Positions 17,067-27,466 of a DNA stretch of 40,604 bases are shown in pieces. The DNA lies in the NCBI RefSeq assembly GCF_000765905.2, contig NZ_JRPL02000022.1:1-40604 (forward strand), written 5' to 3'. Under the pieces are notes generated by a model that was not told the DNA's origin, made no database searches, and saw only the letters and a program-made list of their open reading frames with translations. A program made the position numbers and the translations under genes. How positions within the stretch are numbered: the first letter of the stretch is position 1; each line of letters starts with the position of its first letter. Source of the DNA: Helicobacter trogontum (GTDB lineage: Bacteria; Campylobacterota; Campylobacteria; Campylobacterales; Helicobacteraceae).

Positions 17067-17075
17067 ATTCTAGCA
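17067..17075 (-). promoter_or_regulatory. extended -10 promoter of aspS-adk
   Basis: On the minus strand this reads TGCTAGAAT: TGn plus TAGAAT, one mismatch to TATAAT. It lies 30-38 bases ahead of the aspS start, giving a leader of about 22 bases. It suggests aspS is not simply read through from the nuo operon. Confidence 0.5.
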
Positions 17076-17132
17076 TTTTTTTGTTGAAAATAACATTTTA
17101 AAAATCTCTTTTTATTTTTCGCATATTACACA

Positions 17133-17179
17133 ACCTATCTACCTAATGCTTCCATAAGTCCTATGGAATCTAGATAGGT
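17133..17179 (-). terminator. nested stem-loop directly behind nuoN
   Basis: An outer perfect 9-base stem (17133-17141 ACCTATCTA with 17171-17179 TAGATAGGT) encloses an inner perfect 7-base stem (17150-17156 TTCCATA with 17162-17168 TATGGAA) around a 5-base loop. It begins five bases after the nuoN stop codon. No U-run follows in the minus-strand transcript, so it may be a processing or 3'-end protecting structure rather than a classical intrinsic terminator. Confidence 0.5.
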
Positions 17180-17184
17180 ATCCC

Positions 17185-18627
17185 CTATACCCCAAGCATA
17201 GGAACATATTGAAACAAATATGATACAACAAGGATTGAAAAAATACAAAGAACAGCACACAAAAATGCGACAAAGCGAATTGGTGTGGTACTATTGTCTT
17301 CATAAAAATCCTCATTACTACCTTGCTTAAAATACATCGCAACAATAAGTTTAAGATAATAACACACAGCAATCGCACTGTTTAACATCATTATAAATGC
17401 AAGTAATATTTCATCCTGTTGAAAAGCATTCGTGACAATAAAAATCTTGCCCCAGAAAATGGAAAATGGTGGTATCCCAGCAAGTGAAAGCATAAATAAA
17501 GACATGCTCAGCGCCATTATTGGATGCTTTTTTCCAAAACCATAAAATCTTTGCAAGTCATAATCATAACGAGCTTGAGTATTGCGTGGCTTTGCCATCC
17601 ACAACATTGCAAAAGCACCCAAATTGCTTATCAAAAATAACACCCAATACAGTATCAAAGTATTAAATGTGTTAAGGTAAATACAAGCTAAAGCAAAACC
17701 AGAATGCGAAATAGAACTAAATGCAAGCATTCTTTTCACATCTCTTTGCACCAATGCCATGATATTTGGCAAGGTAATGGTAATAAGTAAAAGAATCCTC
17801 ATAAGCTCTTCAATATAATTGTGCGATGTGTTGTTTCCTTGTAAAAGCGGCAGAAAAAGTATAGCAAAAAGTGCAAAACCAGCAATCTTTGGCACAATTG
17901 AAACATAACCTGCCAACACAGGATTACTCGCCTCATAAACATCGGGCATCCAGCTATGCCATGGGACTAGTGACACTTTGAAGCCAAGCCCAGCAAGCAT
18001 AAAAAGCATACTAAAAAGCAATAATAAAATATCTAACACATGTCCATATAATAAGACATTCTTATACTCGATCTCATTTCTTTGCAATGAGAAGTCGCCA
18101 AAATATAGATAAAAGAGCATGATTCCAAGTATAAAAAATATACTCGCAAGTGCACTTGAAACAAAATACTTTATACCCCCCTCAATGCCATAAATCCTGC
18201 GATTAAACGCTAAAAGTGCGGCTAATGGTAGGCTACCAATCTCCAATCCAAGCAATACTAATACTAGGTCATTACCGTGCACCATAAGCATAAAACCTGA
18301 TATGGAAAATAGATAAAGTGGATAAAACTCGGGTGTTTGGAACTCAACAAACTTATATTTTGAGAAAGTAAGTAATATAAGCCAAAAAGAAGCAATAAGG
18401 ATAATATATTCTGCACTCAAAGTAATTTCTGAAACATTTTCTATATGTCCAACACTAAGACAGAAAAATAAAGCTGCTACAATAAAAATCATACATAACG
18501 ATAAACTTGTATTGCGTGAAAATTGGCTTGCAAACACATTACTAAACAGCACAACAATAGCCCCTAGCACCAAAATGACAGAAGGCATATACATATATAA
18601 GTAAGTGTAAAAATCTGGTGTATTCAT
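17185..18627 (-). CDS. nuoN: NADH-quinone oxidoreductase subunit N
   Basis: 480 residues with about 14 hydrophobic helices. It is one of the three antiporter-like proton-pumping subunits of complex I in the inner membrane. Recognised by GLEIGSLPLAALLAF, the helix VSLVPWHSWMPDVYEASNP, and VPKIAGFALFAILF, with ion-channel lysines in DVKRMLAFSSISHSGFAL. The start is two bases after the nuoM stop. It is the last gene of the nuo operon and is followed at once by a nested hairpin. Confidence 0.96.
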   Translation of the reverse strand: MNTPDFYTYLYMYMPSVILVLGAIVVLFSNVFASQFSRNTSLSLCMIFIVAALFFCLSVGHIENVSEITLSAEYIILIASFWLILLTFSKYKFVEFQTPEFYPLYLFSISGFMLMVHGNDLVLVLLGLEIGSLPLAALLAFNRRIYGIEGGIKYFVSSALASIFFILGIMLFYLYFGDFSLQRNEIEYKNVLLYGHVLDILLLLFSMLFMLAGLGFKVSLVPWHSWMPDVYEASNPVLAGYVSIVPKIAGFALFAILFLPLLQGNNTSHNYIEELMRILLLITITLPNIMALVQRDVKRMLAFSSISHSGFALACIYLNTFNTLILYWVLFLISNLGAFAMLWMAKPRNTQARYDYDLQRFYGFGKKHPIMALSMSLFMLSLAGIPPFSIFWGKIFIVTNAFQQDEILLAFIMMLNSAIAVCYYLKLIVAMYFKQGSNEDFYEDNSTTPIRFVAFLCAVLCIFSILVVSYLFQYVPMLGV

Positions 18628-18629
18628 AT

Positions 18630-20303
18630 TTACTCCTCTCCATTTGCACTATTATTTTGGCTATTTATACTTTTAGATGCTAAGCTGTTAGAATGTGCAT
18701 TGTCTCTTGTTTGCATACGCGATGGCAATTCCTCAAGACTTTGTGATATCGTATTATCAATAAATGCTCTCTCTATGACCAAGCCATTATTAACCTTAGC
18801 GATATGCTCTTTTGTCTCTTTTTCCTGTGCTAATGTATAAATAGTGCCAACAAGTTGTTGCACAGAAACCTGCATGGGATTTAAAAGCGTATTTGGAAAA
18901 ACACCAAGCCATACAATTACAAATGCAATGGGGCTAAGTACACACAATTCCTTAAAGCCCAAATCTTTTAATGTTTGTGTGATATGTGTTTGTCTCAATG
19001 TGCCATAAAATATGTTCTTAAAGAGATAGAGCATATAACTTGCTGCAATGATAAGCGTCGTCCCAGCAATAGCAGTCACAATAGGTGAAGTTTGGAAATA
19101 TCCATAAAGTGATAAAAACTCTCCTATAAAACCAATGGTAAGTGGTAATCCAACATTTGACAACATGACAAGTGCAAAGAAAGTTGCATAGTGAGGCATA
19201 GTGTGTGCAATCCCACCAAAATCATCGATATGTCGAGTCATTGTGCGATAATACAGCATACCTGCTAACATAAAAAGCCCCCCACTTGTAACACCATGTG
19301 CTATCATCATGAAAATCGCACCACTAATACCCTCATTGTTGAATGCAAAGATTCCAAGCACAACAATACCCATATGTGAAATCGAGCTATAGGCAATTAC
19401 CTTTTTTATATCTTTTTGCTTGAAGGCAATAATACCTGCATATACCACCATAATAACTGCCAAAACACTCACAATTGGCATGAAGTGCACACTTGCATCA
19501 GGAAATAATGGCAACACAAAACGCAGAAGTGCATACGTCCCCATTTTCGAGAGCAATGCTGAAAGCATAACGCTGCCAAGTGCTGGTGCTTCACTATAAA
19601 TATGAGGTAACCATGTATGTAGAGGAATAATAGGTATCTTCACAGCAATAGATACAAAAAAGCCTAAAAATAACCAAATCTGTGTTTCCAGCGGAATCTG
19701 TAAAGCCCCACTCAACCAAACACCTAAATCAAAGCTCCAATATCCAAGTTGTTCATAACATAAATAACCTATATAAAGAATTGCAAGCAACATCATAAGA
19801 CTAGATGCAAAAGTATAAACAAAGAATTTCAATCCAATATAGATTTTTTGCCCACTACCCCAAACACCAACGATATAAATGATAGGTAATAATGCAAGCT
19901 CCCAACATGTATAAAACATTAATACATTTTGCGAAACAAATAACGCCATGAGGATTGCTTCCAATGAAAGTAAGCACACAACAAAAGGCTTTGCATCATC
20001 TCTTCTTTGTAAATAAATAGTAGCAAGAAAAATAATAAAAGCAGTCAAGACAACCAAAAACAAAGAGATTCCATCAACAAATACAATATAATCAATACCA
20101 AGTGCTGGGATCAAAAAAATCTTCGTAAAAAATTGAGTATCTGCTGTATCAGATGAATAGCCAACCCACAATGTAATAACCAGCCCAAGCTCAATAAAAG
20201 AGATAATACGCCCAAATCGCTTCGCCCCACTATCATCAAACATAAATATAAATAAGCACGCAACAAGGGGACAACCAATAATTAAGCTCAATAAATATTC
20301 CAC
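18630..20303 (-). CDS. nuoM: NADH-quinone oxidoreductase subunit M, with polar C-terminal tail
   Basis: 557 residues, longer than most NuoM (about 490-510). About 14 membrane helices form an antiporter-like proton channel. Family blocks include FYTCWELALLPIIYIVGVWG, PIIPLHTWLPHIYSEAPALGS, and KKVIAYSSISHMGIVVLGIF, with the conserved Glu and Lys residues present. After the last helix there is a polar tail of about 70 residues. Its final 34 residues are rich in Ser, Asn and Arg and look disordered. The tail is unusual. It lies 13 bases behind nuoL in the operon. Confidence 0.96.
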   Translation of the reverse strand: MEYLLSLIIGCPLVACLFIFMFDDSGAKRFGRIISFIELGLVITLWVGYSSDTADTQFFTKIFLIPALGIDYIVFVDGISLFLVVLTAFIIFLATIYLQRRDDAKPFVVCLLSLEAILMALFVSQNVLMFYTCWELALLPIIYIVGVWGSGQKIYIGLKFFVYTFASSLMMLLAILYIGYLCYEQLGYWSFDLGVWLSGALQIPLETQIWLFLGFFVSIAVKIPIIPLHTWLPHIYSEAPALGSVMLSALLSKMGTYALLRFVLPLFPDASVHFMPIVSVLAVIMVVYAGIIAFKQKDIKKVIAYSSISHMGIVVLGIFAFNNEGISGAIFMMIAHGVTSGGLFMLAGMLYYRTMTRHIDDFGGIAHTMPHYATFFALVMLSNVGLPLTIGFIGEFLSLYGYFQTSPIVTAIAGTTLIIAASYMLYLFKNIFYGTLRQTHITQTLKDLGFKELCVLSPIAFVIVWLGVFPNTLLNPMQVSVQQLVGTIYTLAQEKETKEHIAKVNNGLVIERAFIDNTISQSLEELPSRMQTRDNAHSNSLASKSINSQNNSANGEE

Positions 20304-20316
20304 TTTTACTCCTTGC

Positions 20317-22188
20317 TTAATTCATTATAAAATAGGCTAACGTTACACATAGCAAAATCGCAACACCTGCACTCATTAGCCGCAACATACTACTTAAATT
20401 CCCATTCCGCAATGGCCGTAATACATAACTACAGAGAACAAAACATTTTGCAATCCCATCAACAATCTTATCTAGAATCCCCATATCAACGATATGATAC
20501 AAGAAATCTGATATAAAGCCAAAAGGTTTTATAATAAAGATTCTATATAAGTATGGAATGTAATATTCATTCTCTAAAATCTTATGCAATATGTTTTTCT
20601 TGCCCTCTTTGTAACCATTTCTATACATAAAATACGCACTCACAATAGAAAGTACAACAAGTCCCAATGTGAGTGAGATAAGCATAAAAATATTATCCAC
20701 ATGTATGTCTACTGATGTAAGTGCAGATGACAAAAAAGTATCAAATTGAGTATAAAATAATCCAGCAATAACCGCTAGGAATGCTAAAGGGCTCATTGCA
20801 TAGAGCATAACTCTACTTGCTTCATGTGGATGTTCATCATGATTTTTTGGTGCCAGAAACACCAAAGTAAAGAGTCTAAAACTATAAAAAGCCGTACAAA
20901 TAGCACCAACAAGCAGCACAGCCCATAACTCATAATTAGATTTTGCAAATGCAACTTCTAAGATCTTATCTTTTGAAAAATAACCAGAAAGAGGTGGGAT
21001 ACCACAAAGAGCAATGGAGCCAATAAGCATAAAAATCATACTTATTCTTAATGGCTTAGCCAAAGCTCCCATTTTAGTAATATCAAGCTTATCATTCATT
21101 GCATGCATAACATTACCAGCACCTAGAAATAAGAGTGATTTAAAAAATGCATGCGTAAAAAGATGAAAAAGAGCTATTGTGTAAGCACCAAGCCCAGCGG
21201 CTACAAACATATATCCAAGTTGTGAGAGTGTGGAATATGCAATAATTCTCTTTAAATCTTTATTAACAATAGCCATAAGTGAAGCAAAAACCGCTACAAA
21301 TGCCCCAAGGCAAGCAATAAAGTAGGCAACTTGTGGGACACTATTATAAAGTGGAGCCAATCTGATCACTAAATACACACCTGCAGTTACCATCGTAGCA
21401 GCATGAATGAGTGCAGAAACCGGAGTAGGACCTTCCATAGCATTTGCAAGCCATGTATGCAAAGGGAATTGTGCGGATTTCCCCATAGCACCAATAAAAA
21501 GTAGTAAGGCTGTCCATGTAAGCACAGAATCTGAGGGTGGATTGGTTATAAGCTGTCTAAAGATATCATCATAAGAGAGCGAACCTAAACTCGTATACAC
21601 AAGAAAGATTCCAAGCAACATACCTAAATCAGCTATCCTATTCATCACGAAGGCTTCCATAGAAGCTGAATTTGCACTCTTCTTCTGATACCAAAAACCA
21701 ATGAGTAGGTAAGAACATGTCCCAACACCCTCCCAACCAATAAAAAGCACCATAAGGTTATCGCCACCAACAAGCAATAGCATGGAAAACACAAATCCAC
21801 CCAAATATGCAAAAAAGCGATTAAATCCCTTATCGTGTGCCATATAGCCGATGGAATAAAAATGCACCATGCTTGAAACCAATGTAACAACTAGAATCAT
21901 AACCACATTAATACGATCAAACATTAGAGAAAAGGTTACTTGAAATTGACCTGTTTGGATAAAATCCCACAGTACAACATGAAAACTCTCGCCACCATTC
22001 ATTAAGAAGTAAAATAACAAAAGGGCAAGAACAAAACTCACACTAATGCAAAGCGAACAAATATAACCAAGCATCATAGATGGCTTAAGTGTCGCACTAA
22101 GTCCAGCTACAATGGCAGATATAAGTGGAAGCAATATTAATGCGATTAGCATTTCTTCTTGATATTGCATAATAGTTGTAAAAAGCAT
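20317..22188 (-). CDS. nuoL: NADH-quinone oxidoreductase subunit L
   Basis: 623 residues, the normal length. It is the distal antiporter-like subunit, with the long lateral helix along the membrane arm. Family blocks include MVLFIGWEGVGTCSYLLIGFWY, GAMGKSAQFPLHTWLANAMEGPTPVSALIHAATMV (20-residue parts of it), and KRIIAYSTLSQLGYMFVAAG. The C-terminal part (about 490-623) fits the lateral helix and final membrane segment. The start is two bases after the nuoK stop. Confidence 0.97.
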   Translation of the reverse strand: MLFTTIMQYQEEMLIALILLPLISAIVAGLSATLKPSMMLGYICSLCISVSFVLALLLFYFLMNGGESFHVVLWDFIQTGQFQVTFSLMFDRINVVMILVVTLVSSMVHFYSIGYMAHDKGFNRFFAYLGGFVFSMLLLVGGDNLMVLFIGWEGVGTCSYLLIGFWYQKKSANSASMEAFVMNRIADLGMLLGIFLVYTSLGSLSYDDIFRQLITNPPSDSVLTWTALLLFIGAMGKSAQFPLHTWLANAMEGPTPVSALIHAATMVTAGVYLVIRLAPLYNSVPQVAYFIACLGAFVAVFASLMAIVNKDLKRIIAYSTLSQLGYMFVAAGLGAYTIALFHLFTHAFFKSLLFLGAGNVMHAMNDKLDITKMGALAKPLRISMIFMLIGSIALCGIPPLSGYFSKDKILEVAFAKSNYELWAVLLVGAICTAFYSFRLFTLVFLAPKNHDEHPHEASRVMLYAMSPLAFLAVIAGLFYTQFDTFLSSALTSVDIHVDNIFMLISLTLGLVVLSIVSAYFMYRNGYKEGKKNILHKILENEYYIPYLYRIFIIKPFGFISDFLYHIVDMGILDKIVDGIAKCFVLCSYVLRPLRNGNLSSMLRLMSAGVAILLCVTLAYFIMN

Positions 22189-22190
22189 AT

Positions 22191-22493
22191 CTACCCCCTC
22201 ATATTACTAAGCTTATCAATATCAAGCGTTTTATACTTTTTATAGAGCATAAGCACCAAGCCTAATCCAATCGCAACTTCAGCTGCTGCTAATGCAATAA
22301 TAAATAATGCTATAATCTGCCCATGCAAATCACCTCTATAATAACCGATAGCAACAAATGCTACATTGATAGCATTCAGCATGATTTCAGTTGCAAAGAG
22401 TAAAAGTAAGATATTTTTCCGTCTTAAGATTCCATAAAGTCCTATACAAAACATAATGGCACTAAAAACAAGATAATGATTTAGTGTAATCAT
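22191..22493 (-). CDS. nuoK: NADH-quinone oxidoreductase subunit K
   Basis: 100 residues, the normal length, with three membrane helices. Proton-path glutamates are visible in LFATEIMLNAINVAFV and ALAAAEVAIGLGLVLMLYK. It belongs to the membrane arm next to NuoJ. Its start overlaps the nuoJ stop by four bases (ATGA), so the two are translationally coupled. Confidence 0.97.
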   Translation of the reverse strand: MITLNHYLVFSAIMFCIGLYGILRRKNILLLLFATEIMLNAINVAFVAIGYYRGDLHGQIIALFIIALAAAEVAIGLGLVLMLYKKYKTLDIDKLSNMRG

Positions 22494-23062
22494 CGTGCCT
22501 CCTTTTTTGATAATTGATTGTGTTGTATTGATGTATCATGCACGTCATTCTCTTTTGTTTCCAATAAATCCTCATGTGTAAATTCAGGTTTATGAGAACC
22601 CACACCAATACCTGCTATCATTGCCATTAAAAGCATAATCGCTGCTGCTTCAAAGCAAACAATATAACCCTTAAAGAGCAAATGCGCTAATGCATTCGTG
22701 CTATTGTCATTTGGATATGGGATTGCTGTTTGAGTATTACCAACAACAATTAAGAGTGCAATAGCAAAAATACTTACAAGCAACCACACTATAAACTGAT
22801 TTTGAAACTTCTCTTTCACTTCCTTGCTCACATCAAATAACATCATACCAAAGGCATACATAACAACAACGGCACCCGTATATACAATAATCTGCACCAC
22901 CCCTAAGAAATCAGCATTCAACAAAAAGAATAAGCCAGATACAAGAATCATGCCAAAAGCAAGTGCGGTAAGTGCATACAAAATATTATTTGTCATAACA
23001 ACAATCAAAAATGCACACAAACACAATGCACCAAATACATAAAATGCGATAGCCTCAAACAT
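22490..23062 (-). CDS. nuoJ: NADH-quinone oxidoreductase subunit J
   Basis: 190 residues with five membrane helices. The block LGVVQIIVYTGAVVVMYAFG is the conserved pi-bulge helix (TMH3) of NuoJ that couples quinone reduction to pumping. The C-terminal 35 residues are polar and charged. It lies nine bases behind nuoI. Confidence 0.96.
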   Translation of the reverse strand: MFEAIAFYVFGALCLCAFLIVVMTNNILYALTALAFGMILVSGLFFLLNADFLGVVQIIVYTGAVVVMYAFGMMLFDVSKEVKEKFQNQFIVWLLVSIFAIALLIVVGNTQTAIPYPNDNSTNALAHLLFKGYIVCFEAAAIMLLMAMIAGIGVGSHKPEFTHEDLLETKENDVHDTSIQHNQLSKKEAR

Positions 23063-23071
23063 ACCTACTCC

Positions 23072-23692
23072 TTAGTAATCTAGCGGTGTTTGCTTTACTT
23101 CTTGATCTGCACTAGGACGCACAGAACCAAACCCTGCAAACTCGAGCTGATGATGAGTTTTTGCTTCTTCTAGATCTTTTAAGAAATCTTCTTTTAGACC
23201 AAAATGTGCTCTTTGCTCACTTGCATTTTCAAAACGATTTCCCATAACAATGGCAAGCTCTGGACACACCTCAGCACACAAGCCACAATAGATACAACGT
23301 CCTAAATTAATCGTATAAGAATCAATTTTCTTACGACCATCATCACCCTCATGTGTTAAAATTCTAATACAATTGCTTGTGCATATTTTTTCACACAAAC
23401 CACAGCCAATACAACGCTCACTCCCTGATTCCAACATTCTTTGTAAGTTATGTACGGCACGATAACGTGGACTCAAAGGTTGTGTTTCAAAGGGATAATT
23501 AATCGTTACAGGCTTACTAAAAAACTCTTTTATTGTTAAACCTAAACCCTTGATAATATCTGTTCCTAAACTTAACTTCACGCTTCTTTTAAAACTCTCA
23601 AAGCCACTTTCTGGCATTTTCTCCATACTCACAAAATAGTAGTCATTTTTTTCTTGTGTTTCTGCTTTTATTTCTGTATGTGCTGTATGCAT
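23072..23692 (-). CDS. nuoI: NADH-quinone oxidoreductase subunit I (2x[4Fe-4S])
   Basis: 206 residues. It is a ferredoxin-type subunit carrying clusters N6a and N6b that feed NuoB. Cluster motifs are C94-x2-C97-x2-C100-x3-C104 and C133-x2-C136-x2-C139-x3-C143. The first motif ends CT rather than the common CP, with another cysteine at 108. The N-terminal 75 residues contain the membrane-surface helices. It lies nine bases behind nuoH. Confidence 0.97.
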   Translation of the reverse strand: MHTAHTEIKAETQEKNDYYFVSMEKMPESGFESFKRSVKLSLGTDIIKGLGLTIKEFFSKPVTINYPFETQPLSPRYRAVHNLQRMLESGSERCIGCGLCEKICTSNCIRILTHEGDDGRKKIDSYTINLGRCIYCGLCAEVCPELAIVMGNRFENASEQRAHFGLKEDFLKDLEEAKTHHQLEFAGFGSVRPSADQEVKQTPLDY

Positions 23693-23701
23693 GCAATCTC
23701 C

Positions 23702-24688
23702 TTATAGTAACACAATGCCTGTAATAAGCACATTAGCCAAGGCTAAAGGCACAAGCACTTTCCAACAAGTATTCATCAATTGATCTGGGCGAACATGCGG
23801 CAGAGTAGCTCTTACCCACATAAATAAAAAGATAAAAAAGCATACTTTTAAAATAATCGCAATTCCACCAGGTATAAAGCCAATTGGGTTAAAACCACCC
23901 AAAAAGATTAAACTCACAACAAAGCCAAACGCAAACATATGTGCGTATTCAGCGATAAAAAACATTCCCCATTTTAAACCACTATATTCCGTGCAATACC
24001 CTGCAATAATTTCTGCCTCATGCTCGAGTAAATCAAATGGTGTTCTATTTAACTCCGCATAGCTTGCAATTAAGAAAAGTAAAAATGCTAAAGGCTGCTT
24101 CCATATCAGCCAGTCAAGCACACCACCATCCTGATACGAGTTCATATCAACAAGTGAAAGTGAGCCCACCAACATAATAGGTGCCAAAATCGCAAGTCCA
24201 CTTACAATCTCAAAACTTAAAACCTGAATGCATGCCCTAGCTCCACCAATCAAACTCCATTTATTTCCGCTGCTAAGCCCTGCTAAAAGCGGCGCATAGA
24301 TTCCAACTGCGCCAACAGAGATAAAAAAGAGTAATCCAACATTAATATCTGAAATAATGGGTGTTACCTTATAACCAAAAATCTCAAAGTCAGGAAAAAA
24401 TGGAATGGCAACCATGGAAGTCATCGCACTTACTAAGGCTACAACAGGGGCTAACGTAAAGATAAGCTTATTTGCACCCTTAGGGATAATATCTTCTTTA
24501 GTAAAAAGCTTGATCGCATCAGCACCAAACTGCAACAATCCAAATGGTCCCACATAAACAGGTCCTAGTCTCCGTTGAAAAAATCCTAGAATCTTTCTTT
24601 CAATATAAGTGGCAAATCCACCCAAAAATGAAAACACAAGCAGAACAACCAATACCTTTATAATAGTTTCGATAATAAACACACTCAT
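23702..24688 (-). CDS. nuoH: NADH-quinone oxidoreductase subunit H
   Basis: 328 residues with eight membrane helices. It forms most of the quinone chamber. Family signatures are ATYIERKILGFFQRRLGP, LFTKEDIIPKGA, and the loop RTPFDLLEHEAEIIAGYCTE that faces the quinone. Its start overlaps the end of the upstream nuoG-like gene by four bases (ATGA). Confidence 0.97.
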   Translation of the reverse strand: MSVFIIETIIKVLVVLLVFSFLGGFATYIERKILGFFQRRLGPVYVGPFGLLQFGADAIKLFTKEDIIPKGANKLIFTLAPVVALVSAMTSMVAIPFFPDFEIFGYKVTPIISDINVGLLFFISVGAVGIYAPLLAGLSSGNKWSLIGGARACIQVLSFEIVSGLAILAPIMLVGSLSLVDMNSYQDGGVLDWLIWKQPLAFLLFLIASYAELNRTPFDLLEHEAEIIAGYCTEYSGLKWGMFFIAEYAHMFAFGFVVSLIFLGGFNPIGFIPGGIAIILKVCFFIFLFMWVRATLPHVRPDQLMNTCWKVLVPLALANVLITGIVLL

Positions 24689-27465
24689 GCCCTATTCCTT
24701 TCACATTCTTTATCCATTTCACTAACCTTTATGATTTCTAGTGATGCACTAAAATACCCTTGAAACAATGCTCTCACATTTTCTATCATGGGCGAAACAA
24801 GTAAAAGCATGGTATCTACTTCATGATCGCAATAAATCTCACTTTCAATGCGTATATCATCTTGTATAAGATATATAGAATCTCCTTCGCCAAAACCATG
24901 CTCTTGCATATATGCCTTACTCGCATATACACCACTTTTTGATTGCAAATTGTTGCTTGAGCGTGTTGTATTATTGAATTGATTCTGTGTTTCAAGCAGT
25001 AAAGCATTATAACCTATAATCTCACGGGGACATAATGAAAACTTCACTTCCAAGCTATTTTGTATCTCTTTTTTATCTAAAAGCAACATATAACCGCGAT
25101 TATCCCTGCCATCTCTCTCAAAAGTAGCCTTTAAGTCTTTATGTAAAATACGTTTATACATAGCATTATTCATAAATAAATATTCTGTAAAATCGCCTAA
25201 ATATTCTAACGATGATAGCTCATCTGGCAGAGCTTCTAACTCTTTTGCAATATCACTTAAATCTAGTGCTGGTTCTAAGCACGAATCCAAATATGGCACA
25301 CTTGGAATTAATGGTAACACTCGATTTTCCATATTGGTCACACTACCCTCACTTTGTGCAAGTGTTGGCAATGGAAAATGTGGCTTTATAGTAGAAAGGT
25401 TAGAATCTATTACAAAACTTCCTTTTGTGCGGATACCTATGCTATATCGAGATTCTATATTATCATTTGGAGTAAGATCACAAAGATTTGCAACACCTAA
25501 AGTATTTGTGCCTTTTGGGATATACAAAAGAGCTAGATTTAACCTATCACACACAAATGCAACAAGATGTGCTAGAATCTGAAGTTTTACCCCTTGATCC
25601 ATAATATCATGCCGCACAGATTCTGTAATGCCTTCCATGATTGCTGTTGCCACAGCATTTTCTATTGTTGGTGGATTTTTATCTGTAAAGTGTGATTGCA
25701 ATCCATAGCCATCACTGCTTGTGAAATCATGTTCTAAAAACTCATCAAAAACATATTGTGAAATCATTAAGATTCCATCTTTTTTAGCTAATTTTAAACT
25801 GCTTAAATCAGCAATATCTAATGCGTTTGCAATTATACTTGTATCATAAGGACTTAGATTGTCAACTTTGCTTTGTGTTTCTATACTATCTGTATTACCT
25901 ACTTCTTCCTTATCGCTCACTCCTGCATCTTGTAAAGCTGCTTCTTGTGTAACATGAGGTGTTACATCTTGGTTGGAATCTTTTGTTGTAGAATCCTTTG
26001 TTTCATCACATTCTTTTTGGATATAAAACCCCTCAATCTTTTGATCTTCACGTTTCATAAATGCACTTAAACTATTTGGAAAACACTCTTCAAAATCATC
26101 AATTAAATCATTTGCAAACACTAAACCAAGCAATCCCATAAGCGAAACATTTGCACTATCGCCTTGTATTTGCGTAATATTTTTTCCAAGAGATTCTAAA
26201 AGCGTATCTTTAAATAAACTTATGCTTATGACCTGCGAGTTCTTTTGCATCTTTAGGTTATTATTTAGCCTATAACGCACAATAGGCGAGTCATTTTTAA
26301 AATAGGTATGCAGTGATATAAAGCTTGGACTTGTTTTAAAATCCTCAAAAGTAGCAAAAAATTGATAAACATCACTTCTTGCCTTATCTGCACTAAATTG
26401 TGCTTCATAAAGCTTTCTTGCTTGTAAAAAGTGATTTCCAAAATGCTGCAGACAATATGCCTCATGATTTATCAGTGGGATATTTAACTTTTTAGCTATG
26501 TAATCTGCAATCAATGCTTCTTCATTGCTCACATCGCTACCTATATATATCGAATCAGCCCTTTGAAATGCTTGAAGCAGTGCAGTTGTATTACGAGATC
26601 CAGTAGACACCATATCAAAGGCAAATCGCCCCGCCCCACAAATAGGATTATAAAGAAAATCATTTTGCACACGATAGACTTTTTGCAAATCGCCTTTAAC
26701 ATCCAAATGTTTTACATTATAGATAAGCTCACAACCACCCGCACAATGTGTGCATGTAGAATGCACTTTCTCTAGCTCCCATGCATTACTTGTGTAAGTA
26801 AAATCTTTATAGGTCATAGCCCCAACAGGGCATACAGCAATGCACTCTCCGCAATCCTTGCATTCATTTTTACCCACAAATTCAATCAAACCTTTTTGTC
26901 TTTTTGCCCATACAGAATATGGATCTTTGCCCATAGAATCCTTATGGTGATCTGGCGTAAAAAGGTTTGCCTTACCTACCTTTAGGTTTGCCTCTCCTAT
27001 ATTATCTTTACAAGTAGTAACGCATCTTTCACACATAATACACAACGCAGGATTATAAAAACTTTGTGCAAAACTATATGGTTTCTTATCAGCCTCTTGC
27101 AAACCAAACTGCTGAACATCAACTTGTGTATATAGTGTAAAATCCTGCAATTCACATTCCCCGCTTTTATCGCATACCCCACATTCTAAAGGGTGATTCA
27201 CGCAATAAGTAGTCATAATCTCATTTCTATCTTTTTGCAATTCTTCATTATGGACTACCACATCCATACCATCTTTTACTTTTGCATTACAGCTATACAC
27301 TCTTTTGCCATTAACTTCTACCATACACATTTTACATGCCAAAGTTGGACTACAACCACTTAGAAAACAAATGGTAGGAATTTGTATATTATTGCGTCTT
27401 GCAACATCAAGGATTGTATCGCCATCGTTTGCCTGAAGCACTTGTCCTTCAATTGTAATATTCAT
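24685..27465 (-). CDS. nuoG: NuoG-like subunit, second copy (iron-sulfur protein)
   Basis: 926 residues. An N-terminal plant-type [2Fe-2S] domain (C33, C44, C47, C59) is followed by the H91-x3-C95-x2-C98-x5-C104 site of cluster N5. Two four-cysteine ferredoxin motifs follow (142/145/148/152 and 202/205/208/212), then the N7-type C238-x2-C241-x3-C245. The remaining ~650 residues fit the degenerate molybdopterin-oxidoreductase-like domain. Within it lies an acidic, Asp/Thr/Ser/Gln-rich low-complexity stretch of about 55 residues (coded around 25850-26010). It begins one base after the stop of the first nuoG copy, with which it shares the exact string FTYTSNAWELEK. Both copies keep all cluster ligands. 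It carries electrons from the input end toward NuoI. Confidence 0.93.
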   Translation of the reverse strand: MNITIEGQVLQANDGDTILDVARRNNIQIPTICFLSGCSPTLACKMCMVEVNGKRVYSCNAKVKDGMDVVVHNEELQKDRNEIMTTYCVNHPLECGVCDKSGECELQDFTLYTQVDVQQFGLQEADKKPYSFAQSFYNPALCIMCERCVTTCKDNIGEANLKVGKANLFTPDHHKDSMGKDPYSVWAKRQKGLIEFVGKNECKDCGECIAVCPVGAMTYKDFTYTSNAWELEKVHSTCTHCAGGCELIYNVKHLDVKGDLQKVYRVQNDFLYNPICGAGRFAFDMVSTGSRNTTALLQAFQRADSIYIGSDVSNEEALIADYIAKKLNIPLINHEAYCLQHFGNHFLQARKLYEAQFSADKARSDVYQFFATFEDFKTSPSFISLHTYFKNDSPIVRYRLNNNLKMQKNSQVISISLFKDTLLESLGKNITQIQGDSANVSLMGLLGLVFANDLIDDFEECFPNSLSAFMKREDQKIEGFYIQKECDETKDSTTKDSNQDVTPHVTQEAALQDAGVSDKEEVGNTDSIETQSKVDNLSPYDTSIIANALDIADLSSLKLAKKDGILMISQYVFDEFLEHDFTSSDGYGLQSHFTDKNPPTIENAVATAIMEGITESVRHDIMDQGVKLQILAHLVAFVCDRLNLALLYIPKGTNTLGVANLCDLTPNDNIESRYSIGIRTKGSFVIDSNLSTIKPHFPLPTLAQSEGSVTNMENRVLPLIPSVPYLDSCLEPALDLSDIAKELEALPDELSSLEYLGDFTEYLFMNNAMYKRILHKDLKATFERDGRDNRGYMLLLDKKEIQNSLEVKFSLCPREIIGYNALLLETQNQFNNTTRSSNNLQSKSGVYASKAYMQEHGFGEGDSIYLIQDDIRIESEIYCDHEVDTMLLLVSPMIENVRALFQGYFSASLEIIKVSEMDKECERNRA

Positions 27466-27466
27466 A

